A stretch of DNA of 64,000 nt from Otatea glauca (lineage: Eukaryota; Streptophyta; Magnoliopsida; Poales; Poaceae), in assembly GCA_036346275.1 (NCBI GenBank), contig CM070717.1, forward strand, positions 10,289,178 to 10,353,177. Reading direction: 5' to 3'. This document shows positions 10,670 through 25,300 of this stretch, piece after piece. Every line of letters begins with the position of its first letter. Within the stretch, counting starts at the first letter, position 1. Under the pieces are notes generated by a model, which saw nothing but the letters and a program-made list of their open reading frames with translations, did not search any database and was not told where the DNA came from. The position numbers were made by a program, and so were the translations under genes.

Positions 10670-11214
10670 TGTTGACTTTTGTAGTTAGCAATAAAATTAT
10701 GGGGCAGGCGCTAGATCTCAAACTCGAAGGTCACACAAGACAGGGATTTTAGATAGGTTCAGGCCCTCGACGGTGGAGGTAATACCCTAATCCTATGTGC
10801 TGGAATTATGTGGATCTCTTAGATCTAGGGTTGCTCAAAGCGCAATGTGCTCTGGGCGATATGAGGTGTTCTACGCTCCATGGCTTGATGCCTGTTGCTG
10901 CCCGCCCTTCTCCCTTATATACTGGGGGTGGTGTGGCTTACAGAGTCCGATCGGTTTGGAGATTCCGATCGGTTATGAGATTTTAGTCAGTTACAGGATA
11001 GAGTTTACATCTTTATCTATCCTATAAACAACTCGGATTACAACTGTATCTTTTATATCTAAATAAACATTCAATTGTCTATAAGGTATGCACCCTTCCA
11101 CACGGCGACAAGGCCTGGCGCGGGGCTCATCCTTTGGGCCTCCTATTTGGACCTGTCTTCTCCTCAGACAATGCTGGGCCGATCATGAAGATACCTGGTT
11201 TCATATATTCCACA
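10670..11214 (-). mobile_element. 5' LTR of the Tat element, 545 bp
   Basis: On the minus strand it runs from TGTGGAATATATG to GTCAACA, the TG...CA form of LTRs. It contains a TATA box (complement of 10914-10921) about 300 bp from its start, which would drive element transcription toward gag. The primer-binding site abuts its inner edge. No second copy exists in the window. Confidence 0.82.
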
Positions 11215-11922
11215 CCAACCAAATCTAAGACTTCACTATCGATATGAGCTTGGCACTGTGTCAGGTGCGGCAATGTGCCTAGCACGTGACATTAAGCATG
11301 GCCATGGTGCTTTGAGCGCAGCGGCTAGTGCCGATGAGCATGGCCACCAGAGTCGACAACATTATTATTATGTCATAAAGTCGAGTCGAATCACCACTCC
11401 ACCGACTTGCCGATTAGTAGCAACTAGTCGTGACTAGTCCTCGGCTAGTCCACTAGTACTTGCTGGTTGCTTCTACTACTACTTGCCCTCTACGATTAGT
11501 ACTATTCTACCGCTTGCTGCTACTACTACTGCCTGCTACTACCTTCCTCCTTCCCTCCTCTTCCCCTTCACCTCTTCTCCATGGCGCCAAGTCGACATAC
11601 TAAGTCACCTAACTAATTATGATTAGTCTTCGACTTGGATTCCAAGTCACTCAACTAGGCACCTAGTCGAGTCGAGGTTGTCTAGTCATGCTACCAGGCC
11701 AACTTGGTGAATAATCATCGATTAGTCATGACTAAGCATTTGACTTGATAATAATGCGACGCACACAACGAGGTAATTATGTGGAACGCACATGGTAGAT
11801 ATCTCCCTCCTTCCCAATGAATGTTTTAACCAATATCTTCTTATTGGAGTGGGTGCCCATGTGTAATGACTCTCCTTTTTCGTACAGAATACTAAAAAGA
11901 ATGATCTATGTGCATACAATAC
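11215..11922. repeat. Unclassified DNA with actagtc/gagtcgag repeats
   Basis: Between about 11380 and 11745 the short palindromic words gactagtc, agtcgagtcg and their variants recur more than a dozen times in both orientations, separated by a C/T-rich trinucleotide stretch (ctactactac). This looks like the interior of a DNA transposon or MITE. No terminal repeats or duplications were fixed and no gene is visible. Confidence 0.4.
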
Positions 11923-11927
11923 TAGTC

Positions 11928-14900
11928 TGTCGGGACCCGAATATGCAAATCCGGACCCTTTGTGTATTCTGCATTAGTCCAGGATCACGCTAGTGCACAC
12001 AGTCTCAACATAGATGAAATATCACAATCATACACAGGGGAATAATAAATAAAGACTTCATCTATTAATATAGAACTATTGAACGACCTTAAGGTCAAAC
12101 TTACACTTGTGAGGCCTTGGTGGCTTCAACTCAAAATAAATAAACAGCAACGGAATGAAGAACGTCGACGAATCCCATCAATATACCACAGGAAACTGAC
12201 AAGGTTCAACTCCTAGATATTCGCCTCCTCGTGGAACTTCTCCTCCTTCAAAATTGTAGTCTTCTTCTCAACTGATGATTTTGTGTGTTGCAAGGGGTGA
12301 GTACATAAAGCACTCAACAAGTTGTGCACAGAATGCAAGTCTAATATTCTATATGCATGGCTTAGTACATATATATGGCTATCATGGCTATTTTGCAGTA
12401 AACCAGCATTTATAAAAGAATACAGTAAATAGATTGTAATTGCAGTAAAACAAATAATAATAATAGATAGACAGACTCAACATTTGACAAGTAAACCAAG
12501 TTTCCAATCCTAAGTCAATTTCCACTTCCATGGCATCTTGCCATCCCAATAAGTTTTGTTTAACAAAAGTCTAACCCTTAATTGTAATTCCCGAGCTTTG
12601 CTCAATACCGCGAGCACGGCTATTCGAATAGGTTTACACTCTGCAGAGGTTATGCACTTTACCCACACGACGTGATATTCTCTTGGTGCCTGGCCATTAG
12701 CACACTTCCTTTGGTGTACCGGCAGAGAATTCACGACAAAGCCTTTCAGGAACCTCTACCTTAACCAAAGAACCTCTCCGGTGTTGCTTCGCTATCACTC
12801 CTCTCACGCAGATGCCGGTAGAAGTATAGGACGAGGCCAACACCGTTGGATGGGTACCAAGCCGCAGCAGTGCACGCTCCCGACAAATACACCCCGTGTA
12901 CTGTCACCCTGAGGTATCAGAGGAAAGATATCAGAACCCTAATCAACTAGGTCTGTCCCATTCCAGACGTGTGGTCGCATGATTGACTCAAGTCAAAGGC
13001 TTGCAAGGTTAAGTCCTTAAAATGATCGAGGCAAGACTTCCACATACCCCCTGCCCATCGGGCCCACCTTGGCATTCTTGCCCCTTGCCACTTGCCCCAA
13101 TCTAAATCATACCACCCCAGTTGATTACCAAGCACCACGTGCCATCAGCAATTTAACCGCGTTGCGTGACATCCTCTCGCCACCACAACTCAATCTCATC
13201 GTGTGACCACACATGACACACAAGTTTATAAAATCGTTCCATATTCCATTAGTCAAGATTATTTATCAAAGACTAAAGTACATATGATGACGTGGCATGG
13301 CTAAGCAACTAATACGGTCTAACCATCCCATGTTGATTATTATTACTAACCAACTATAATGAACCAATCTAGGGTGACAATATATCATATACAAATGGCA
13401 AGGTAGGGTATAGATCAATTGGGTATAATAGCTAAGTCCCAAATTTAATTGAAGACATTTGTACATGTCAAATAATATGCAATAAAGTAAAACAATATAG
13501 CAGTTTTTGTAATCGTAGGTTCAACATGATCAAAGCACAACTTGCACGGCACTTGCTATAAAGCGCTCTTTACTCTTTTAAGCGATCTTGACTTCCTCAA
13601 CCTTTGGCTCTTCAATCGAATGTTTCGACTTCCTCGTCCTTTAGCTACTTCGGGTAACTTCTGGACGACACGTCTAACGACAAAGAAGCACAAATACAAC
13701 AAAACTCAAAAGTAATTCAAATAAACTCCAATTTAATATTAGATTGGTGCTGAATGAAGGATTGAATTTAGGAACTTAGATTTGATCGAAGATCGGATGA
13801 AAGAGAACGAGCTTTTAAGATTTATCGAGAAGGTTACAAGCGATAATTAGGGAAAGATGGAGTATATTAGGGGATATCCTTGAGATTAATTAACTCGATT
13901 GGACAGATATTGACATATGGGCTCTTGATCTATAGATCGGATCCATAAAGATATGTTAGTTCATGATGAACTAAAGCGATGCTCAATGTTGACTTTTGTT
14001 GACTAAACAAATACAGATCAAACAAAGAAAGATAGACTAATAGAATAGATATGGCACCAGGATATGATATATGGCCAATGGTCTATCGACCAAGTCCACG
14101 AATGAATTCGGGTTAATGGCGATTAGATTTTGAGGATAAGACAGGGCGGATGGAATCGACATTCGATGCGATCCGATCCGGGGTTTAGTCATACATCAAA
14201 AAAGAGACTTGACGATAACAGGGCGATGCCGATATGTAGTAAGACAGTACAAATATCTTACTACGGTGGACACAACGAGGAAAACCGCAATACCGGCAGC
14301 GCGGCTCACGATGAACTCAGTCCATCGAACCGGTCTTAAGTTAGGTTTTGGTCCGGCTTTGCAGATGATAGAAAGATAAAGCCAGACTCACAAGGAATGG
14401 GGTTAGATCACGATAGGACGATAGAAAGGATAATGACATCGCGCTACGCTCTTGCTGGAATGCGCGTATGGCGATAGATAAGCGAGAGCAAAGCGTTAAC
14501 GGCGGAACGTTAACGAAGAAACGTTAGCAGCGGAACGTTAACGATGGAACGTTAACGGCGGGACGTTAACGACGGAATGTTAACGACAGAACGTTAACGA
14601 TGGAATGTTAACGATGAAGGTGAAGCGTTAACAGAACACTTATGAGATTATAAGGTGGCAACCCTCGGTTGAAAGATAGGGCAGCGAGGTCCTGACATGG
14701 CTCAAATTTGGTTTGAGATCTGCGGGGTACACATATCGTGACGCAACGACAAATTGGACCAAGGGTTAAGTCCGGGTTTGAGCGAAATGATTCAAGGATG
14801 AATACACTTGGCATAGGGTAGGATGGTAGGGTTGGCTCTGCGATTAAAGGTTACCAAAGATGACGAACCGAAATGTGCACCGACACGAAGGACTAGGCCA

Positions 14901-16963
14901 AAAAATGTCGGGTAGATTCTAGAACATAGCTTTGACGGCAACCGGGAATCAATGAACTTCAACGGTGGGCAAAACAGGGGATAATGATCTTCTGGACATA
15001 ATGACATGGCCACGACAAACCAAAATGGTTGGCGGCACAAGACGACGCGCGGCGGTGGCAAAAAGGCGACGGTAACGAATATTAAACTTTTCGGAGGATG
15101 AAACAGCAAAGGGAAAGTAAGCACCACGTAGAACGCGGCGACACGAACTCAACGGTATATCCGGATTTGGCGGCAACCCAACGGACAGATCACAAACTAC
15201 CGATGAACAGCTACTAACGCTAATAGATCAAACGATCATAACTATTAAAATAATGGATGAAAACTAACCAAAATGTACAGAGAGCTATCTGGGATCATTT
15301 GGCACAATATGACGCGAACGGATCTGAGTTTTACCTTCTGGATCAACGGGGAACGCGCGACGAAGTTTTCTGCCGTTGGAACGCAGTCTGATCGGGAGGA
15401 TTGATTTTTCTGCACAAATCCAGAGGGCCAAACCTTGAGTTAGGGTGAGCACCGTGTAGAGTACATCAAGAGGAGTCTACAGAAAAAATTTCAAAGTCAA
15501 ACTTGCAAAAACCGAGGAGAATGGGCAGCAGCAAGATTTGAGATTAGAACGGCCGTAACTTTTGATTCCGCAGATGGAACTGCACCAAATTTTGTGGAGA
15601 GATAGATCTGACCATAAGGCACGAGATAACGTGAGCGGATTTCATAAAAACTCACTCAGCCGGCGAGGAACGCGATGCCAATACCAGCCGACGAGAGGGG
15701 CGCCCGGGAGAGCTCGTCGACGTTGTAGGAGAAAAGGGTCGCTGGCGGTGCTCTGTTTGGAATTGTCCAAAACTGCTACACATAGGTGTTGCAACCTTCA
15801 TGGGGGTGCTCCACAAAAATTTGAGGATGAACGGAGTTCGGGAGTGCCCAGTAGAGCTCGCCGAAGTTCTCACCGGAGTTGGGGAAAAAGGATTGCCGAG
15901 GGAGCTCCGTTACGATTCTGATGCTGAACTTTGAGTATGATGTGGGGAATGAGGAGAGGCGTCTAGAGTTCAATTCTCAGCTACAAAGGAGAATTGGATC
16001 AACGGGAAAAGCTCGCCGGAGTTGGGAAGAAAATCGGTTGCCGGAGGTGCTCTGGTAGGCATTTGCAAAATCTGATTTTACTAGATGTAGAGGACAGCAA
16101 GAGGAAGCTCTGGTAAAACTTTCAGATCAAAATAAGATCGGGAGTGACCAAGTTATGACTGAAAACCGCCGGAGTTACTGTAGCCATTACTGATTATTTA
16201 CTCCGAATTATTAAGTATCACCCATAAAATCGAAATAAATATCAAACAACCGTTTAAAAATCCGGGAAAAATCTGGAACGTGACCCACAGCCTTAGTAAC
16301 ACAAATAAAATATTATTACATAAAATAATAATTTTATTCGTGTACAGTAAATACTTTTATATTATTTTTAATATCTTTTTAATTTGGAAAATACTAAAAC
16401 AACCCCAAAAATTCTAAGAAAATTCAGGGAGTTTATTAGGACATTTTGAGATCAACAAAAATATTTTGGTACCACCAAATATTTTATTTTTGTATCCACA
16501 TATATTTTTATTTTGTTAAAGCTTTCGGAAAGGCTTTAGAAAATATATAATTTGACAAATGTAGGAAATTTCGCAGAAATTCTCTTAGGTTTATTTATAT
16601 TAAATAAGATAGTTTTAGCAAAACCAAATCTTTTATTTTGTCTCCAAACTATATTTTTAATTGATGACACTTTTGGAAAGATTTTGAAATCAGGATTTTA
16701 ACAAATAATGGGAAAATTCACCGAAGTTCCTTGTGATATATATTTTTAAAACAAACTAATTCCAACTTAAATAGGGTTTTTATTATTTTTTTTAAGGAAA
16801 TAGTTTTAAGTTATTCTAAAAATAGGCAAAAGTATTATTCTTTTGAACTCGAGAGAAATCCAGAAAATAAAGAGGAGACAAATAAACTTGAGGCAACCAA
16901 TAAAAATAATAATTTTTTTAAAAAAATTATCCTATTTTTGAAATGAAATTTTGGGATGTTACA
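11928..16963 (-). mobile_element. LTR-like non-coding element 1, 5.0 kb, target duplication tagtc
   Basis: Plus-strand ends are TGTCGGGACCC and GGGATGTTACA, so the minus strand begins TGTAACATCCC. It is flanked by the 5-bp duplication tagtc at 11923-11927 and 16964-16968. The start is homologous to that of the element at 24787. No frame encodes a retroelement protein and no internal LTR boundary, primer-binding site or polypurine tract was seen. A solo LTR of a large-LTR gypsy family or a non-autonomous element fits; grass chromovirus LTRs with this terminus are known, but the family needs a search. GC-rich islands (14100-16050) lie between AT-rich ends. Confidence 0.75.
14492..14632. repeat. 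Minisatellite with a GTTAAC core
   Basis: About ten copies of a roughly 14-bp unit (gaacgttaacgatg and variants) are arranged head to tail. Each carries the palindrome GTTAAC. It lies within LTR-like element 1. Confidence 0.85.
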
Positions 16964-16968
16964 TAGTC

Positions 16969-19900
16969 CTATGATCAGTGGTTTGTACGCACATTTACAC
17001 CAATTGATAACACATCCATACTCATTATTACATATGATAATAGTAATCTATACAATAAGATCTTACAAAGCATAGTAAATTGCAGCGAAAAGAAGAAAAA
17101 GTCTTGTACTGTGCCCATCCAACCCTCAGGCAACTAACAAGGTATAAATCCTAGAAAAATTCGCTAACATAATTCCCGCAACCTACGTCAAAGTATATGT
17201 CGTCTAGAAGTTCGCTATCTTCACCTAAACCAACAAATAAGCAAGGGTGAGTACTTTTTACATACTCAACAAGATTTAAGGTGTATTTGCAAAATGCAAT
17301 AATGTAGGCTATGTCAAAGGAGGCTTCTACGGTTAACTTGCATAAAGCAAAATTTAACATGTAAATCAAGTAGTAATTTACAAACGGAATTTGTAAAAGC
17401 ATGTTTGATAGGTATATAAATATATAAGAGTAATATAGCATAGAATAACTCACAGACCTCCATGAATGTGAGAATCGCACCATTTCCTGCCAACACATGG
17501 CATAAATCCAGTTCTTGCCAGCACATGGCACAACAGCTGATGCCAATACTTGCCAACACATGGTATAGTATGGAATCATCTACAGGGTAAGCTTTCCAAA
17601 TCATTCTTTTTTGAAAATAATAAAACATCTAACTATGTGATGACTTTACCAAGTACCCTTGACCGTGGGCGTGGCTTTTCGAAAAGTTTCAAAATTTGTA
17701 AAGGTGTACAACTTTACACACAAGTCATGACCTTTTCTTTTTGCAGCTATCTTCATGCTCCTTTGCCACGTGGTCAGAATGTTCATGACGAAAACCTTTA
17801 CATTACCTAGGTTAACTTTGCAACAACCCGGTGACGATAAACCTTCTCTATGGTGGCAAAAGATATTTGTATACCCATTGTACTCTCATCAGGCTGAGTC
17901 CTCACTTCCCAATGCTCTAATCCGGCGGAAGATATTTGTACAATGTTATACTCCCAACAATCACTCCTATTGAGTCCCCACTTCCCCATCATAGCAAGGA
18001 GTACACCCTTACATTGGTATGTAGAAACCCCAACAAGCAAACTTACCTGGAATGCCTGTGCTACTTCAGCCTCTAATGTGCAAAGTTAAACTAGATAACT
18101 TAATTTGTTTAAGGCTGTCCCATACCAGCACTTGTGATTGTACGTGTTCTTGGCCTGAAAACAACCCATAGTTTAGTCCTTAATCCAACCCGGGCGATAG
18201 TCTCTCCCTACACTACGTGCAAATGCACATCCGGCTATTGCCAATAATCGCTCACGTCAAATCATAGTTTTATTTTCATTTTTAACCAAAATACCATCAA
18301 CCATTAATTTTTATCTAACCTTTTTAAATTCTCAAAAAATAGTATAATCTCATTATTTCAGTTTTCACTACTAAAGCATGGCTAAGCATGATTAATATGT
18401 AATCGTATATACCCATGTTGATATTATATATTGTCTAACCTTATTCTAGGGTCATCAAGGTTCACATTTCAATATTTATTAAGGAAGTTTCATGAGATAA
18501 CAGGTATATCTACCAGTACCACAATATAAAAAATAAAAAAAATACGCGCATACATAAATAGATTTGACAAAACAAAATAAAAATTAAAACACTGGGATCA
18601 ATATGATCAAATGGGGTGCTTGCCTTGCTCCATTGGTTTAGGATTTGACTCGGAGTCGAGGTAGACGACCGTAGCATCGGATAAGTCGGTATCTACATGT
18701 GGCAAAAGAAATCAAATGAAACTAAATGAATTAGAATTGAAGGTTCTAGTGATAAAAATATTCTAATTACTAACTTCTTATTATTTAAGTTTGTTTATTT
18801 TTATTATGGATTTTAGGGTTTATATTACACAGGGCTATCCTCATAGTAGGATTCAGATGCAAAGCATGTTATAATAGAATCATTTTTACAGAATAGGATG
18901 GTCTTGCCCTAAGGAGTATTCTTAAGCTAGTTTTATTGGTATTAATATTTATTTGTGATATTCTATTTATTTCCTAATCTTAATTATTTTTAAATTATAT
19001 GTTATAAGAGGTTAGATTTCATTTTAGATTTGCGACTGCAATTTAAATAGATATGTAACCATTTTTGTGGCATTAGCAAGTATTGATTCTAGAGGTGTCT
19101 TGAAATTGGTTTTGCATCTTTTTGCTTTTATTTTTGAAAGTTATTAATATTTTAGTTTGTATGTATATGGAAAATGAAATCTTTTATGAACATAATTCAA
19201 ATTAAATCTTTTTGCCGACTAATATGATCGTGACCTTAGGAGTATTTTGAAACTAATTCTACATGAATTAATATTTATTTATGTCATGTTATTTATATTT
19301 GTTTATTTATATTTTGAATCCTTAAATATATATGTCCAGTACATGAAAGCATATTTTGATTAAGGGGCTAAGTGCAAACTATGATTAATTATAATAATTA
19401 TTATTATATTAGGTGGTCTAGTCCTATAGAGCCTTTAAGAACTGGTTTCTTCTACATTTGCACTTATGTATGGATTTTATTTATATACTAATCATATGTA
19501 TATATTTAAAGAAGGATCAATTACTAACTTTCAAACTTAAAAAAAATATGAAATATTTTTACATAAACAGGGGTAGTATGGTCTTACTAAGGCACATGAA
19601 TTAGTTTTACTTAGGTTAGAAATTATTTGCACTAGCTACAATTATTTGAATAAGGCGTATAACTAATACCTACCTTAATTAAAATTTGATACAAACTAAG
19701 TCTAAATTCATATTTATTTGTAGAAATGGGGTTCTCAAGATCTCTGGATTATCTGAACATTTTCTTCATTTATTTTAAAGTTAACTTACAAAAATTCTCA
19801 ATAAAGTATATTATATATTCTATTAAATTTTAAATTTCTAACTTATGTCCAGATGTTAAGAATTAAATATTTTTGCATAAATAAACTACTTATGGTCTTA

Positions 19901-22347
19901 GATATTCTTTTGAATTTATTTCATATTTTTAAGAGCTAGGGTTTTCATATTTTTAATAGTGCCATATTATGGTTTACTCGAGTTTTAATTCAAATAATTT
20001 AAACTGAGTCTAAAAATTAAACATTTTTGCATAAATGCATTTCTTATGGTCTCAGGAGCATATGGAAATAATAATTTTTAGTTTTAGGAGTTGCAGTTTT
20101 CATATTTGCAATAGTGTCCATAATAGGGTTCTATAAAATTTTTAATTTAAATATTTCAAACTTTGATTCAGAAATAAATATTTTTGCATATTCAGAAACC
20201 ACATGATTTTACATAAATTTAAAATTTTGTTTAACTCGAATTTGACTTAAAATGCAAAAGATATCAAAGTTTGAACATTTAACCGATTTGGAAATGCTAA
20301 GAAAATAAAGAAAGTATGTCTTCTGAACGGAGAAAGTGCCTTTCGGCTTTGAACATCTCGCGCCTCGGGACTCCTTCGACTGACCGCACGGGCCCGTGAA
20401 CCAGTGATCCGGAGTAGAGCCGATGTGAGGGGGACCTCGATGACGGCGAGAGGCGGCCGGTGCCGGTGAGTTGGGGGCTCAACGAGCATTAGCAGGATAG
20501 GGCGCACCTAGGGGTGGTCTTTGTCATGGCCGACAGTGGCCAGAGGTGGCTGCCACTGTGCTCATGTGGCATCCCCCATGGCCAGGTGTCTGCGCGGTGT
20601 AAGAAGAGCAAGATGAGCTCGGGTAAGAGCAGCATGAGCATCAATAGGCTATAAGGAACCCATTTTACCTGTTAATGATGGCGGGAAATAGCTCTAGTGG
20701 CTTGCCACCGTGAGCTAGCCTTGGGGACGAAGGTGAGTAGTGGCGGCGGGTTTCGGGTGATGCCGTGATGGGCGCTGAAATTAAGCAAGAGGTGAGTTCA
20801 GAGGTTCTTATGTGAGCTCCAGGCCAGAAAAATTAGAAGATGGCTCACCGATGTAGCTCAATTTTGATTTTTCCCCTTTCGGTGAAGCTTGGGTAATGGT
20901 AGAAGTAGAGGGGCAAACGTGCAAAACTTTGAGCTATGGTTGGTGGTACGGCTACGGAGAGGTGTGTGGCATTTTGAGGCAACTCAGGGTGGTCTTTATA
21001 GACTAAATAAGGCGGTGGCGCTAGTGTCTAAACGGGTGAGCCAGAGATGGCGGCGCTGAATCCTCCAACTGCTGGGGCATGGCCAAGGCCTATAGCAGAA
21101 GGGTATGGCGAAAAGACGTCATGGAAGGCTTGACTTATACAGTAGCTGTCAATGTCAGCTTGGTCATTGCGACTTAACTGAAAGAGGAAGGCGGTGCTTG
21201 GGCAAAGTTGGTGATGCAGTGTTCACTTGGGAAAAGGGCAATGCAATGAGTGGTACAGGCAGGTGAGAACGCAGGGCAAAATCGGTGCCGCAATCTTGCT
21301 GCGGCAGCAAATTAGGCGGCAAATTCTTGCCATGGAAGCGTCCAGGCAAGGCAGTGAGGCAACACGATGGCTGGCTGAAGAAGAGAGTAGGGTAGAGAGG
21401 GCCAGGCGCTGGTGGGTGGGCCAAGGCAGGTGAGGGACCCACTTGTGAGTGTATGTAAAGGGAGAACCGACTTACCTCTTCCTTGCACAACTCATGGTCA
21501 TTGCATTAAACGAGGCATTAAATATTTTCTAAATTTTTTAAAACTTTTATGCATGATCTGGATATGATCTTAATTCTACTGTAGAAATTTCAGCTGAAGA
21601 TATTATTTGTGAAAAATTATAAAATTTTGACAATCTGGCTGCACCATAATTTTGTTTTCTGATTTTTGTTTTTCTTATACAGTAATAATAAGCTTTATTT
21701 TATATGAAACTTTTTTTGTGTGATAATAATGGTTATTGGGTGCTGCAATAAAAATTTCAGATGTTGATAAATCATATATGATTTTATACAATTCTGACAT
21801 GCTTTATGCTGATTAATTTCTGTTTCAGTTTTTTATTTTCTAAATGAAATAATTGAGTTTATTTATTTTTGAAACTTTTACTATAAGTTAACCTAGTTCC
21901 TTAGATGATGTGGAAAAATTTCTAGGATATGAAAAGGTGTGTAACAAATTTAATAATTATGACATTGTGTTGTTCATAGTCACATTATCACTATTTTGAT
22001 TTATTTTCATCAATAAATGAGTTCACATGCCTTTGAATGGTATTTTGGTTTTTGCATTTTGAAGGAAAAGAAAACAACTAATATAAAAAAATTAAGACCA
22101 AAATTTAAAAAAATTTAGAAAAGATGGAAATTCAAAATAAGATCATATTTCACGCTCATTTTCATAGTCTGTTCATTTTGAAAGAAAGAATTTCAATATT
22201 GCAATTATTCTTGTCTTAAGATTAAAATTCGAGAAAATGAGGGAAAAGATGATATTTAAATTAAAATCTTGATTCCAATTAGAATTTTTATTCAATTTCA
22301 TTTTAAAATTTTATTTTTCCTATTTTTCAATTTTTCGGGATGTTACA
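16969..22347 (-). mobile_element. LTR-like non-coding element, host of element 1, left end unresolved
   Basis: The right end is cgggatgttaca (minus strand TGTAACATCCC), and the body repeats the family pattern: a ggtgagta...tactcaacaag stretch near 17247-17275, an AT-rich centre, a GC-rich block at 20330-21470 and a long AT-rich tail. Element 1 is inserted into it at the tagtc site. Bases after the right end are ccaag, but no ccaag-TGT start was found to the left, so the left end is lost or too diverged. No coding frame is convincing. Confidence 0.5.
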
Positions 22348-25300
22348 CCAAGCAAATGTCTTGTATGAGACCGCTTCCCTCGCTTTTCTATAAATTTTTG
22401 TCCACCTCAGCAATAATCCTAGTTGGCATGCTTATTAATTCTATAGATATTACTTATGTAGGAGCATTAGAATATGTAAATCCGGACCCTCTGTGTATAC
22501 TACATTAGTTCATGTGCTACTGTACACAGCGGCAACATAGATAAAATATCAAATCATACACAGCAGAAACATAGTAAGGATTATATTTATTAAATAAAAG
22601 ATAGTTGAATGAACTTAACCTCAACTTTACATTTATTAGATCTCACAAGGCTTTAACACAAAGAAAAATAAGAGTGGAATGAAAAACATTGGTGAATAAC
22701 GCATTAACATGCCATAGGCTCGCTTCCTCGTGGAACTCCTCCAAAGCAAGTGTAGATTGATCTTCAACTAATAGATATATTGTGGTAATGATGTGTACAT
22801 AAAGCACTCAACAAGTTATGCGTAGAATGTAAGCCTATTATAACTACATGCAAGGATTATTCCAAAGAATGGATGATATGGCTATTTTGCCATAATGCAG
22901 CATTTTCAATTGAATACAATAAATAGATTAAAAAACAATAATAATAAATTTTAAAGATATTTCTCAAGATAAACTCTCACATAACCTAAAACCAAATTCC
23001 ATTACTTCCATTGGCACATAACTTCCCTTCCCAAGTTTAGTTTTATAAAATCTAACCCTAGTATGAAATTCCGCAGCATTATCCAAAACCGGGGACACTG
23101 CTATTCGAATAGGTTATACACTCTACAGAGGTCATACACTTTACCCATAAGATATGACCAATCTCTTATTATCATGCAATTAACACGCTTTCTTAGGCGT
23201 GAGACAAAGAAAATCGCAACAAAATCTTTCAAAAACACTATCTGAACATAGACTCTCCCAATAAGCCTAGTCTAACTATTTCACCCTCACACAGAGCAGA
23301 AAAATAAGAGGAACTCATTGTTAGATTAGGAACAATCACTGTTAAAGATGTGGAGCCACTACAACACACACCTTCCCCATTAGCACACTCAGCTTGGTAA
23401 CATATTGAGCTAGGTCTACCCCATAATAGACATGTAGTTGTATGATTAGCCTAGTTCAAAGGCTTATAAGGTTAAATCCTTAATTGATTGAGGTAAGATT
23501 TACAAATAAATCTCAATACACAGAATCTCTAACCCAAATATCACACAATCCACCCTGACACACATCCTCATGCCACTTACCTTAATCTAAATAATTTTCC
23601 ACCGTAGTTGATTATCGTGCAACTCATGCCATTAACAACTCAACATCATTGTGTAATAACACATGACACACCTATTTCAAAATCATGTTCCATAAACTAC
23701 TTGTCAAGTTGAATTTGCTCTTTCAAAAAAATACCAGTTATTCATGGCAAGGCTACGCAAACTAAGCATATTCTAACCAACCCACATTTCGAAAAAATAA
23801 ATACAAAACAAACTTCAAAAATAAAATAAAATATACCAAATTGTAGAGCTTGATTTTAGATGAATTTAGAAACTTGCCCATGCTCAATCGGAGTTCATAT
23901 GAAAGAGAACAAACTCTCAAAAGATTTCTGGTATATTCCCTCATGAGAGTCTAACAAGCGGGCTCGGGCTGATTTCTATTGCTAATTGAGTTTTTGGATT
24001 TTCCCAAAAAATTGACGCTAACATGTGGCCATTGTTCTATAGGCTAAGTCCAGGAACACTTTGCTTGATCTATGGTGGACCTAATTGAGGAGCAGGACTC
24101 ACTACCATATGGGCTCCACACTTCACATACTAGGCTCATGGTGGACTAAGTCTACCTAGATTCAAATGCTTAAGTGGCATGCCACTTGGCATCACGTGGT
24201 ACGCCACATCCGTGGCATGTCGGTGGCGGTGTGTGGAACCATAGGGTCAACAGCGATGAGCTGTGGTGACTCTGGGTCATGCCACCAACAAGCTCTCAAC
24301 ACAGCGAACCTTTTGACGCGGGTGTCGTGGGCAACGGTGGTGAGCGGCGACCAAAGAAGAGGTGATGTTGAGGCTTCCGCATGACGACGAAGTACAGGCA
24401 CGCTTTCGACAAAAGAAAGCCTGCACAAGCTAGAACACGAGACGACGAATCTAATGGTGTAGACCATGGGCTCGAAACTCAATGGCAGTGAAGAAATCCA
24501 ATGAAGACCTCCACAATGGCATGCTTGAGAAAACTCCAAATCCAGCTAAATGCTAGTTCCTCGCAGCTTCTACGGTTAGGGTTCTAGATGAGGGGCACAA
24601 GGCGGTCCCAATGCTCCCCTTATATACGCCAAGGTGTCTGTGTAGAGCACAAATTCGTGGAGGAGTCCACGGTGGCTACGATATGGACTCCGAGTCCATT
24701 GCACGCATGGTTGAAGAAGAAATTGACATGCGGGCCCCACATGTCATTGTCTCAATCGGCGGCGGACCTGGCTAGTCTTAGCTTGGTGTCGGGGCCCCAA
24801 TATGCAAATCCAGACCCTCTATGTATACCGCAATAGTCCAGGATCGCGCTAGTGCACACAATGTCAACATAGATGAATATCACAATCATGCACAACGGAA
24901 ACATAACAAAAGACTTCATATATTAAATATAAACCTATTGACTGACCTTATGGTCGATTTTACATGACTATGCCATGTACGGCTAAGCTATAATAGATAG
25001 AACAACAATGGAAATAAAACGTAGATAAACTCCCTCAGTATACCACATGCAACTGATAATGCTCACACCCAAGACGTTTGCATCCTCCTGGTACTCTTCC
25101 TCAAAAGCTGGTGTAGACTCCTTCTCAACTTCTTATTTTGCTGCAGCAAGGGTGAGTACATAAAGTACTCAACAAGTAATGCATAGAATGCAATTCTAAT
25201 ATAACTATATGCAAGGCTTATTCCAAATGAATGGCTGATATGGCTATTTTGCAACAAAGCAGCATTTACAAATGAATACAATAAATAGATTGAAATGATA

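Larger units (their letters stand above)
3925..11214 (-). mobile_element. Ty3/gypsy Tat-lineage LTR retrotransposon, degenerate, 3' LTR missing
   Basis: On the minus strand the order is 5' LTR, primer-binding site, gag, protease, RT remnant, RNase H, a second (archaeal-like) RNase H, integrase, an antisense ORF and a tandem-repeat region. The second RNase H and the extra antisense ORF are marks of the Tat lineage. The element should end in a 3' LTR below 3925, but no copy of the 10670-11214 LTR is present there. The five bases right of the element (ccaac) therefore have no visible partner. 4691-5048 and 5331-5583 are non-coding element DNA. Confidence 0.88.

Noticed and set aside
11215..11927. 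Left end of the LTR-like element that ends at 22347
   Set aside because: No ccaag followed by a TGT start; candidates at about 11588 and 11639 lack the terminus.
15562..15973. Arg/Ser-rich open frames in the GC-rich block of LTR-like element 1
   Set aside because: No conserved domain; composition effect inside a non-coding LTR-like unit.
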